Assembly (NCBI RefSeq): GCF_031877795.1
Contig: NC_133971.1
Coordinates: forward strand, 730,501-794,500
Length of the DNA stretch: 64,000 bases
Reading direction: 5' to 3'
From: Strix aluco
Taxonomy: Eukaryota > Chordata > Aves > Strigiformes > Strigidae
The position numbers were made by a program, and so were the translations under genes. This document shows, piece after piece, positions 51,031 through 60,712 of this stretch; position 1 is the stretch's first letter; the number at the start of each line of letters is the position of its first letter. The notes below the pieces were generated by a model. The model was given only the letters and a program-made list of their open reading frames with translations. It was not told the origin of the DNA and did not search any database.

Positions 51031-51645
51031 ACATTCCCCACACCAAAATCAGAGTAACCTCATCTCAACACCAACAGAAGTGGACAAATTGCACACACAG
51101 TAAAACTCCACCGCTTGACCCCTCACAACATTACAACAACAAAAGATTCTCCACAATCATTCCACTCTCTGGCCATGTCTAGTCCAAGTTTTGTCCACTA
51201 CCTCTCCTGATTGCTGTCTTTATCTCAAATTCCTGATCAGATCCTTCTTCCTCATAACTAGAGGGAAAGGGAGACCCCAGTGTACCCAGGTGCCATCCCT
51301 TGGTTCTTCCTGTTGACCAGTGGAGAGGACTTCAGGAAGTGAGATGATGAGGCCCACAAACACAAACACAAAAACTGAGGGGGAAGAACGCTGCTCAGGA
51401 GGGGTCACCTCTTCCTTACTAGTCAATGGTATGGATCCATCCACCTCTGTGCCCAGTGCTCCTTTGTGACTACCGGGGCAATGACTCTACTTGGGTGTTG
51501 AGTCACTATCTCATCCCTGGCATCTTCAGAGGTGGTCTGGGTCCCTCTCAACCACCCTCCTCTGATGGTGCTGAATGAAGATATGATGGGCACAGGCCAA
51601 GCCTCTGCAGAGCAGGAAAGGGTCTGGGTCTCCTGAGGTCAGCAG
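51031..51645. other. Segment between two inward-facing LTR copies
   Basis: About 600 bp without recognisable genes. It may be degraded ERV internal sequence or host DNA. No open frame longer than 74 codons and no retroviral protein motif is visible. Confidence 0.4.
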
Positions 51646-51716
51646 GGCCAGGGCAGCTCAGTTGGTATGGTGTGGGATGCTTAATCACAGGGTCGTGGGT
51701 TTAAACCCATGGCAGG
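51646..51716 (+). other. tRNA-like sequence (degenerate, tRNA-Ile-like)
   Basis: GGCAGCTCAGTTGGTATGG resembles the D-arm and A box of a tRNA. TGCTTAATCACAGGGTCGTGG resembles the anticodon arm and variable region of tRNA-Ile(AAT), and GGGTTTAAACCCATG resembles the T-arm and B box with one change from GGTTCRANNCC. The arms are not fully paired and the acceptor ends do not match, so this is a pseudogene or a tRNA-derived SINE head, not a working tRNA. It abuts the minus-strand LTR remnant on its right. Confidence 0.5.
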
Positions 51717-51999
51717 GAGGAGGTGTTTTACTTCTTATCTTTGCTTCTCACCGTCCTACTCTATTTTCAATCAGCGATAAATTATTGCCAATTAAATTGA
51801 ATTAATTAAGTTGAATTAAATTAAATTTCCCCAAGTCATATCTGTTCTGCCCATGACAGTAATCGGCAAGTGATCTCCCTGTCCTTATCTCAACCCATGA
51901 GTTACTGCAGCTTGTTTCTTTCCCCCACTTCGTTGAGGAGGTTGAGTGAGAGAGCGGCTGGGTAGGTGCCTGACAGCCAGCCAAGGTCAACCCACCACG
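51712..51999 (-). mobile_element. Avian ERV-type LTR (family 2), reverse partial copy
   Basis: Read on the minus strand it starts GTGGTGGGTTGACCTTGGC at 51999 and continues through CCAGGCACC, AACTCATGGGTTGAGATAA and GGACAGGGAGATCAC. It then has TTGCCAATTAAA-type sequence, AATAGAGTAGGACGGTGAG and AAAACACCTCC, where it ends at the tRNA-like sequence. It corresponds to the first roughly 290 bp of the same LTR family as the copy at 50521, in opposite orientation. Confidence 0.65.
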
Positions 52000-53276
52000 T
52001 ATGTGAGGATATTTAATAACTTTGCACTCTTAATAATCTTTTTATTTAGGCTGACATCTTGGTTTTGTTATTTCAGAATCACATTTCCAGAAGTGCAGAA
52101 GGTTTTTGAAAACCCCACTAAAAATCCTCTGGGGAAAGAATTCATCAACGCAACAGATGCAGAGCCTAGCATGGGAAGATCCAGGCATCTTTGACGGGCT
52201 GAGTATGTATATGGGATAAGAGAAGCATCTTACTCGGCATTACTGGGATCCGGAAAAGCCTCTAATGAGCAGAGAGAGTGGCGTGACGCAGCACGGGGGT
52301 AGGCAGACAGACCTGTTATGGGGCAGTGTGAGATGGGGGGGTGTGGGCCTGTGCGAATCCACTGTGGAAATCCTCCAATTTTACTACTGCATCTTTAAAG
52401 CATTTTCTAAAATGCATGCCCTATCCCTAAAAATTGCATTTGCTTTGGCTACCACACTGCTCAGCACTGGTTAAAATTCTTCCAATATCATGCGCGACAC
52501 GTCGGCACGGGAGGGTTGGGTCTGTATTTAGACAGCAGCTTTGGTCGGGGGTGAGTGATTTCCTTTGAAATGCCACTGCTTTATCAGAGCTGAACCTCAG
52601 CTCGGAGAATATTTAAAAACTCTTTTCCAGCTGTCAGCGGTGCTTCCATAGCAAAAACACTTGCACCTTTCAAGCTGGGTTTTAATAATTTGATATAAAT
52701 CCACACTTACTAGACTGAGAGCACCCCGAAGCAGAGCGTACGGCTGGGTGTCACTCGGCAGTGCGGGACGTAGAGCACAGGCACCTGGAGCACTGCCCCG
52801 AGGACGAGCAAAGCCCTGCCCATCCGCAGCCTGATGCTGCTTCGGCTGTACTGCTCAAACCAACAAGGGGACTTTTTAATTTCAGTTTGAGAAGGGTTAG
52901 ACTGAAGTTGATTCTTCATTGACCTAGTGCAAGTCAAAGTTAAGTGTTAAGGTGAAACGGGGATGAGAGGAATTTTCCCCTGTTTGAACAAATCTGCCTG
53001 ATTTCAGGCAAGTTTTACAGAGGGTAGGTGCATCTCCTGGAGAGGTGACCTCGGGCGCTGACGTGGCCTGGGAAGGGCAGTCAGGTGCCATCCTGCCCAG
53101 TTAGGTGGAACACAATGAAATGCCCTGGCAGGATGGAGGTAAAAGCCACACGCTTCCACTCCCCCTGTGTTCACCTGCGCTTGGGGTAACCACCAAAAGC
53201 AACTTGGTAGGTGATGGGCACTGCTCCCCTCTCCGCAACAGGCTGACCATCTAACGTCAGCCGTTACTTGCCATAG
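52000..53276. other. Intergenic, no gene recognised
   Basis: Single-copy sequence without a recognisable exon. The frames present are 82 codons or fewer. Confidence 0.5.
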
Positions 53277-53481
53277 AAAGGGTTGTCAAGCTCTGGAACA
53301 GGCTGCCCGGGGCAGTGGTGGAGTCACCAGCCCTGGGGGTGTGTAAAAGATATGTAGACGTGGCGTTTAGGGACATGGTTTAGTGGTGGGCTTGGCAGTG
53401 GGGTTAATGGTTGGACTCGATGATCTTAAGGGTCTTTTCCAGCCTCAATGATCCTGTGATTCTATTCTGTTCTGTGATTCT
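53277..53481 (+). mobile_element. CR1 LINE, 3'-terminal 205 bp
   Basis: Starts at AAAGGGTTGTCAAGCTCTGG (the end of ORF2, where intact copies encode [15 protein letters not shown]). It continues through GTTTAGTGGTGGGCTTGGCA and GGTTGGACTCGATGATCTT, and ends in the octamer-like CTGTGATTCTATTCTGTTCTGTGATTCT. A strongly 5'-truncated insertion, closest by eye to the long copy at 21.0-23.5 kb. Confidence 0.93.
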
Positions 53482-55691
53482 TTTCCTTTCCATTACTTGT
53501 GTGCGTTATGGGACTTTGGTAGGAAGCACTTTTTGGTTTCTCACAGGTTTCTTCAGTGAGGCTGCCCTTTCCTCACACAAGAAACATTGCCATAAATTTT
53601 CACCAAAACCAATAATTTATTGTCACTTTTTGTTACTTACTCATAAGTTCCAAAAAATAAGAGAGAGTTGAGGAATACACAATTTTTTAATGTAGATTTT
53701 TATATAGCTATGAGTGGGGTTTAATCTGTTTACCCATGTATTTTTACTCTCCTCTCACGTATTCATGCTCTCTGTTCCTTCCGGTCTTTTCTCTTTTTCA
53801 TCACACTTGAAATGGAACATGAAGAGGAAGAACACTGTATAAGAGCCATTTAAAAATAATTTATCAATGTACTTAGTCTTCTAAAAAGACTTCTACAAAA
53901 CCACCCCCTTTAAATTAAATGTGTAATGAAAATAGTAATTCTGAATTCTCAGCAGTGTTTTCGTCAATGCTAAATATTATTTATGCTGTTATTAAAATAT
54001 GACAACAATTTATGAATCTATTGGTCCTCACTTAGGGATTTATTGAAGAGCTTGCAAGTGAGGACAACAAAGTACTTTACCGTAGGTAAAAGTATGACCC
54101 AAAGACATAGAACTTAAAAATGTTGGGGTTTATATCTATGTAGCTGAAGTTGATAAAACATTCCCTTAAAATATTCCCTGTCTTTGATCCCCTCTGTTAC
54201 CTGGATTATGAATTTGCAACTGTGCCCCTTCCTATTGCCAGCAGTAAAATACTTCAGGGGTCTTAGTCTCTTCCGAATAACGACATTATTGATGTTTTTC
54301 TGGGGTTTTCCGCCTCTCCTACAGCCCCGCCTATGCATGTTCCAGGCTTTTTGCTTGAATTAGTTTGAGCCGTAGAGCAAACAGAATTAGCCAGGTTGCT
54401 ACAAATGGACGGTTGTTCACCAACTGCTTCCTGCTTGCCGGGGAGTGTGCAGCGGGTAATGCCTGGTGTCATTAGGCCCCTATTTAACCGCCCGTATGGC
54501 TGGGAAGGCATGTTTGTGTTTCATTTACACAGATATGATTAGCTGTTCTCAGTGTTCGTCTGCCGTAAAACTGAAAATGTGTCATGCGCTATTACCCAAG
54601 CAAATGTAATGCCCCCAAAATAAACATGCCCCACTAGTTTGCAGGCAGTAATTGACGGAAAAACAGGTGTTTCCCATATTCTGTGTGATTGCCTACGCAT
54701 ATGGCTTCTTTTATACTTATCCTTCAATTACTTTGTAGTGTTGGCTCCTGCAGAAAAAGAAATAGTGTTACCGAAAAAGAGTGGGTTTCAAGAGTGTTCT
54801 TTGGTCCACAGCCAAATCAAATACAAGCAGCACAACCCTTTTTAGTATTTAAATAATTAAACCGCAGCAGCGACCACATCCACTTTAGCCATCAAACTGC
54901 CTTTCCAGCTACTCTCACTTTAAAATGTGGTGCTCTGACTTGGCAAATTAAAGCCACATGTAACACAAATTCCCATTTGAACGGCGTTAACATTCTCAAA
55001 TTGGACCTTTCAAATTGGATCAGTAAAATAATATTGACACCTGCGTAACCAGCTGGTTTTATGCTTTACAACCTGAGGTTTTATCAAGCTTTTAGCTCCC
55101 GACAGCTGCGTAAGATCCGCTGATCTTGCAGTGTTAGTAACGGGCAGATTTTGCAATGAGAGGTGGGCAGAAATACCAGCGGTCACTTTATGGAACAGCT
55201 TTTCTGCAACGCATAGTCCTTCTAGGTGAATGCCCGTGGAGGAGAAATAAAAGAAAGAAGACGGCGTTGCTCCTCGTGGCTGATAGCACAGAGCAGCTTC
55301 TGGGCGGTTGGGTGAAAGTCGGAGGTGTGCTGCCAAACTGGCAGCGAGCCCGGCTGGAAGCTGCTGGGAGCGGGCTCAGCCAGCAGAACAGCCCCAGGGC
55401 CACCCTCGAGTGGTGAACGCTGGTAGTAGCCGGAACACTGAGCCTGGCATCGGGTTGAGCTTCGATCCCCGTGCGTTGATCTCTTCCCACAAAGCAAGTG
55501 TCTCTGTCCCTGCACCGCTACTTCTTTCAGAGCAAGGCCGGTGGTGGATGGGCCTCTGCTCCGGCTGCCCGTGGTGGTGGAAGATCCCCGGCACTGAGAC
55601 TGGCCTCGTCTTTCCCTGTCAATTCATTGGCAGAGCGCCGGGACGCAGTAACGCGTTCAGGATGTCTTCCTCCTGCTTCGTAAACATGCCT
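53482..55691. other. Intergenic, no gene recognised
   Basis: AT-rich single-copy sequence to about 55.1 kb, then GC-richer. No exon recognised. Overlapping frames at 55.2-55.6 kb on both strands lack recognisable domains, and one plus-strand frame (from 55308) runs into the next CR1 antisense. Confidence 0.5.
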
Positions 55692-56213
55692 CAGAATCCC
55701 AGAACCACTCAGGTTGGAAAAGCTCCTCAGGATCATCGAGCCCAACCCTCAGCCCTACTCTACAAAGTTCTCCCCTACCCCACATCCCCCAACAGCTCAT
55801 CCAAACGGCCCTTAAACACACCCAGGGATGGGGACTCCACCCCCTCCCTGGGCAGCCTGTTCCACTGTCTGACCACTCTTTCTGGGAAACATTTTTCCCT
55901 CATGTCCAGTCTGAACCTCCCCTGTTGCAGTTTAAAGCCGTTCCCCCTTGTTCTGTCACTAATCACCTGTGAGAAGAGACCAGCACCAACCTCTCTACAA
56001 TGTCCTTTCAGGGAGCTGTAGAGTGATGAGGTCTCCCCTCACCTTCTCCTCCTCACACTGAACAGTCCCAGCTCCTTCCATCTCTCCTCACAGGATTTAT
56101 TCTCCAGGCCCTTCCCCAGCCTCGTTGCCCTCCTCTGCACTCGCTCCAGCACCTCGAGATCTCTCTCGTATTGAGGTGCCCAAAACTGGACACAATACTC
56201 CAGGTGTGGCCTC
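55692..56213 (-). mobile_element. CR1 LINE, 5'-truncated 3' end
   Basis: The + strand begins CAGAATCCCAGAACCACTCA, GGTTGGAAAAGCTCC, ATCATCGAGCCCAACC, the reverse complement of a CR1 3' end. It extends about 520 bp into ORF2 and ends in CAATACTCCAGGTGTGGCCTC. The antisense frame 55775-55966 gives the ORF2 tail with [19 protein letters not shown] and [17 protein letters not shown]. It is a close relative of the copy at 8.5 kb, extending about 45 bp further at its 5' side. Confidence 0.93.
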
Positions 56214-59050
56214 TTCCAGCTTCCCGCAGTGAGGGCTTATCCTTTACTCATCAAGAAAGACCAACATTTTAACCTAATTCAGTTTACATGTTGAAAGTTC
56301 TGTGGGTAGAGAAAAGAATGGTTAGTTTCATCTTGCCAAATCGAATGGCAAGATGGCTTCAAATGGCTTCATGAAGGAGCATCAGAGATGGATTTGCTCT
56401 CTGGCTTTTACCTTCTGACTGATTCAGAACAAAATGTCATTACGCGGTGCCCTTCTTCTTCATCAAAATAGTGAGATTCTTTCAAAATAATGAGATCATA
56501 AAATGATGACATTCCCCTGAAGCCTCTTGATTTTTTCTGCAGATAAACTTAATTCTTTTGCCTGCCTTCGGTTCTCCTTGTGCTCCATTCCTGTTTATCT
56601 CTGCTCTGTCATTATTTGCCTCAGCAAGAAAGACAATCGTTAGGTCAAAATCAGGACTGAGGGGTTTCGTTCACGGCTGTCCTGCAGCCGGTGGCTACAG
56701 TTCTTGGTGGGTGAGGATCTCATACTCAGTATGACACACTGTGTTGATGGATATCTCACCTATGTGCCAGGAAACATTTTGCACTTGGTCTACAAGAAGA
56801 CACTTCAGCTTTGGAAACATAGTAATTCCCACTCAGCTATCACATGCTGAAAAAACACTGAAGAGCTGCTTTACTCACAACACCTCACCAGATGCAGAGA
56901 GGTCCTTGTCAGACGTAGATCCTCTGGAAGCACGTCTGTCTTGAATATCATGTTAAACTGAAGTTGAAATAATATTTTAATTGGTCTTGTTTCTGATTTT
57001 ACACTCATGTAGAATACCGTGGGGCGCACTAGGGGCTGAATAAATCTTTCACTGATAAACAACAAACCCGAATTGTTTATGGAGCATGAAACAATTATCG
57101 TTGACTCCACCTGATGCTGCCGAGCAAGCTGTTCCTTTTTATTCTGCTATTCTTAGGTGGGAAGGTGGTGGCTTGGACAGCGTCCTTCATTAATGGATGA
57201 GACAACCAACCTTGGGTTGCAGCTCCTTCTCCAGCACAGCTCAGGACGCTGCACACAGCCCATCTAACCAAAGTCCTGCACAGAAGGATATCCCAATAAA
57301 TAAATGCATGTGAATGAATTAATCATTTAGAAAAGAGTCCCGAGATTTTCAGAACACTCTCAGGGATGTAGATGTTCTAACCACCACTTAAGACTTGGGA
57401 ATATAAATTGTCATTATACATACCTATGACTCTCACTTCAATTCTGTATGCAGATAATGTTTCTGCACAGTTGCTTAATATAAAATGTAAAATTCAAGCC
57501 AAGTTGCAGTCTCCGTGATGAGAAATGAGAGGTAAAAAGCCCTCTGTGTTTTGGGTAGCACAGCAGTGGTAGAACTGACGCAGGAAAAACCCGCGTCGAC
57601 CCAGCGATGGCTTGGCGAGACATCCACATTTAAAAGGAGCTCAGAAACACTTTGCTAACGATGGAGCAGGGGGATCTTTAAGGCATCTGTCCAGGAAAGT
57701 GGAGAAAATAGGTTTTTGGCAGTGAACACTGAGAAAATTATGTGGTGAATACAATAGACGAAAATGAACAGAAAACACATGTCCGAGTTTGACTTTGAGA
57801 AACCCTGTCCTGTGGTTACACCACGTTGCAGAAAGTGAGTGTGGGTGAATACCAGGATGGTGCTGTAGTGACATTTTACTTTCTGTTCTATTTTATATTG
57901 ATATTTATTGATATTCTGTTGAGGTTTCTGGTACCCTTATAATTCTGGTATCCTTATAACATCCTCGTGCTTGTTCCCCTCCCTCGATCCATTCAGATCC
58001 CCTTTATTTTGGGCTCCTGTACCCGGCACTTCAGCTGCAGCGGTTACAATCCCCTCATCCCCGGGAACACACGGGTCCCCAGCAGCCCTCTGAACCATGC
58101 CTGTCCTGGCACGATGTCCAAGGCTGAGATTTCAGACACCAAAAGTCAGCTTTTCACAGTATTTTCCACTCCTTGCTGTTTTGTATTTATGCTTTCCATG
58201 CTCTTCCTGCTTTAGAAGCCAGTGAAGAGCAGGGCAGGCACATCCGTCACTATAATAAACAGAAGGAAAGTGCTATTGAAGCACAGCTCTGATACCTAAA
58301 AGCAACTTACCAAAATTTCCAGTTTAAAAGTTTAAATCTAGCAGTGAAATACAGTTAACAACAATCCGAAGCTGCTAAAATGTTCCATTTCAGGCATTTA
58401 GGAAATGTTTTTAGAGGTGTTTTCTGACCTGTGAGGAAAGATGATGAAACGGTACTAGGAAAGCTGAGTAAAGCAGGAGGAGCTGGGGAAATGCAGGTGC
58501 AAAATGAAAATATGGAAATAAGCGAGCGTTTAGCAAATTGCAGTGTTTGCTGAGAAAGTGCAATGTGCGGACCACTGGATGTGACTAAAAAAAAAAAAAG
58601 AAGAAGAGAGAATTTAAAATGAGTAATTGTACTTCAGGATAAAGATATCTGTTATATAATCAGAGCCAGTAGCGGTGCCAATTAATGCAGCATACCTACG
58701 GTGTGTTGGAGGTATCAGGGGACGATGCGCATTAATCAAGCATTACCGCGCGGTAGGTCCTGGGTTATTAGCTTAACTGAAAAAAAAAAAAAAAGAAAAA
58801 ATAAAATTGTTTTATATGCCCAGTTCTTCACCTTGCACCAGGGTGGGGAGGTGAGTGCTGCTCTTCCCAAGGACACGGTGGGGCAGGGGGTCAGAAAACC
58901 CCTGGCAGTGGGAGGAGAGGGTGAGGTGGGGGCTCGGGGTGAACCTCACCCGTGATCACTAATTACAGTAACGATCATCGAACAGTGCAAAGCTGAGCCC
59001 GGCACAGCTGTGACACCCCAGGGACCCAGACCCCCGGGACCCCTGTCCTA
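56214..59050. other. Intergenic, PCSK1 distal upstream region
   Basis: No gene or repeat family recognised. Small A-rich runs at about 58588-58600 and 58781-58800. GC content and CpG frequency rise from about 58.85 kb toward the PCSK1 promoter. Confidence 0.5.
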
Positions 59051-59478
59051 GGGGATGGGGATGGGAATGGATGGGATGGGATGGGATGGGATGGGATGGG
59101 ATGGGATGGGATGGGATGGGATGGGGATGGGGTGGGATAGGGATGGGATGGGATGGGATGGGATGGGATGGGATGGGATGGGATGGGGATGGGGTGGGAT
59201 AGGGATGGGATGGGATGGGATGGGATGGGATGGGATGGGGATGGGGTGGGATGGGATGGGATGGGATGGGATGGGGTGGGGATGGGGTGGGATGGGGTGG
59301 GGATGGGGTGGGATAGGGATGGGATGGGGTGGGGATGGGATGGGGATGGGGTGGGATGGGGTGGGATGGGGATGGGGTGGGGATGGGGTGGGATGGGGAT
59401 GGGGTGGGGTGGGGATGGGGTGGGGGTGCGATGAGGGTGGGATGGAATGAGGATGGGATGGGACGGGACGGGACGGGT
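59051..59478. repeat. GGGAT/GGGGT pentamer array upstream of PCSK1
   Basis: About 85 units of GGGAT mixed with GGGGT and GGGGAT, ending in GGGAC units, over about 430 bp. The + strand (the PCSK1 sense strand) has closely spaced G3-G4 runs and could form G-quadruplexes. Several Gly-Met-Trp-Asp or Ser-His-Pro frames stay open and are artefacts. The array ends about 150 bp before the first CRE and 370 bp before the PCSK1 start codon, and it is inverted relative to the array at 33.9 kb. Confidence 0.98.
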
Positions 59479-59629
59479 TGGGGGCGGTGATAAATCCGCT
59501 GAGGTGTCGCCGCGGGGAGCGGCCGCCCCGGGACCCGCCCCCTCCTCCCTCCCTCCTCCCTCCCGCCCGCTCCCCCGGGGGGAATCACCCCCCCTCACCC
59601 CCCCTCCGGCTCGGGGGCCAGGTACACTT

Positions 59630-59637
59630 TGACGTCA
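59630..59637 (+). promoter_or_regulatory. CRE motif TGACGTCA (CRE-1-like)
   Basis: A perfect palindromic cAMP-response element, 211 bp upstream of the PCSK1 start codon. The mammalian PCSK1 promoter is known to use two nearby CREs bound by CREB/ATF factors. Position and pairing here agree with that arrangement. Binding is inferred. Confidence 0.8.
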
Positions 59638-59655
59638 GGCTGTCTGTCGTCGTTT

Positions 59656-59663
59656 TGACGTGT
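59656..59663 (+). promoter_or_regulatory. Second CRE-like motif TGACGTGT
   Basis: Keeps the TGACG half-site, starts 26 bp after the first CRE, and reads TGACGTGT. This matches the second, imperfect element of the known mammalian PCSK1 CRE pair in type and spacing. Confidence 0.65.
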
Positions 59664-59847
59664 AAACACTCATTTCCATTCCGGCTCCGGAGGGTCTGGG
59701 CACCGCGCGGCCCCGGGCAGCCGCTCCGCGCCGGCAGCCGAAGGGACCCGCCGCCTCCCGCTTCCCCGCTCCCGGGGCCGGCGCTCGCCTTGGCAACGCG
59801 GCGCCCCGCCGCAGCCCGCCCGGCCGCTCCCCCCGCGCCCCGCGGCC

Positions 59848-60039
59848 ATGGACGGTGGCGGCTGGGCCGGCCGGGGCTCGGCCCTGGCTCTGCTCGCCGT
59901 CTGCTGCTGCTGCTGCTGCCCGGCCCGCGGCGGCAGCGCCGGGCGCCAGTTCCTCAACGAGTGGGCGGCAGAAATCCCGGCGGGCCCCGACGCCGCCAGA
60001 GCCATCGCCCGGGAGCTGGACTACGACCTGGTGGGGCAG
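59848..60039 (+). CDS. PCSK1: PCSK1 exon 1 coding part: signal peptide and start of propeptide
   Basis: PCSK1 (PC1/3) is a calcium-dependent subtilisin-like serine protease of the regulated secretory pathway. It cleaves prohormones such as POMC, proinsulin and proglucagon after paired basic residues. This exon encodes 64 residues in phase 0. Residues 1-32 are a signal peptide with a hydrophobic core, LALLAV, followed by six consecutive Cys (residues 19-24). Residues 33-64 begin the propeptide: [20 protein letters not shown] then [12 protein letters not shown]. These match the vertebrate PC1/3 propeptide ([31 protein letters not shown]) almost throughout. The ATG is chosen because it gives a signal peptide of the expected length in strong Kozak context. 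The exon ends at CAG followed by GTACGG, a good donor. The catalytic exons lie beyond the window. Confidence 0.96.
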
Positions 60040-60335
60040 GTACGGCCGGGCGGTTCCGGATCGGCTCCCTCTCTCCTCCCTCCGTTCCCTTCCTCCGCGC
60101 TGCCCCCGAAACTTCTGCCCGCTCGCGCGGCTCCGGGGCAGTTGGGAAGCGCCGTCTCCCCCCCGCCCCGCAGCAACCGCCCCCCCCCGCTCCGCACCTC
60201 GGCGGGGACCCCGCGACCGCGGCGGCCGGACGGGACCGGGCGGGTCCTGAGGGCAGCGGGCGGGGGCGGGCAGGGCGGCTCGGTCCTTCCCTGAGGGCAG
60301 CGGGCGGGGACCCGGCGCGGCGCTGCCGCTCTGCC

Positions 60336-60712
60336 TGAGGGGTCCCGGCAGGGTCGGGCAGGGGTCCCGGTTCTCCCTGAGGGGTCCCGGCTCTCCCCTG
60401 AGGGGTCCCGGTTCTCCCCTGAGGGGTCCCGGTTCTCCCCTGAGGGGTCCCGGCTCTCCCCTGAGGGGTCCCGGTTCTCCCTGAGGGGTCCCGGTTCTCC
60501 CCTGAGGGGTCCGGGCTCTCCCCTGAGGGGTCCCGGTTCTCCCCTGAGGGGTCCCGGTTCTCCCTGAGGGGTCCCGGTTCTCCCCTGAGGGGTCCGGGCT
60601 CTCCCCTGAGGGGTCCCGGTTCTCCCCTGAGGGGTCCGGGCTCTCCCCTGAGGGGTCCGGGCTCTCCCCTGAGGGGTCCCGGCTCTCCCTGAGGGGTCCC
60701 GGCACGGCGCCT
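60336..60712. repeat. Minisatellite in PCSK1 intron 1, 20-22 bp unit
   Basis: About 16-17 copies of a unit such as CTGAGGGGTCCCGGTTCTCC, with 20- and 22-bp versions and GTCCCGG/GTCCGGG variants. Degenerate copies flank it from about 60240 to 60900. Each unit carries a CpG and a G4 run. The array starts about 300 bp after the exon 1 donor. Confidence 0.95.

Larger units (their letters stand above)
59479..59847 (+). promoter_or_regulatory. PCSK1: PCSK1 proximal promoter and 5' UTR
   Basis: A CpG-rich segment between the pentamer array and the PCSK1 ATG. It contains two CRE-like motifs (59630 and 59656) and GC-rich runs, with no clear TATA box. The transcription start cannot be fixed from sequence. 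By comparison with mammals, where the CREs lie just upstream of the start site, it would fall roughly between 59665 and 59750. The ATG has a strong context (G at -3, G at +4). Confidence 0.75.

Noticed and set aside
58959-59598. Long frames of 207-209 codons on the minus strand
   Set aside because: Produced by the GGGAT array upstream of PCSK1.
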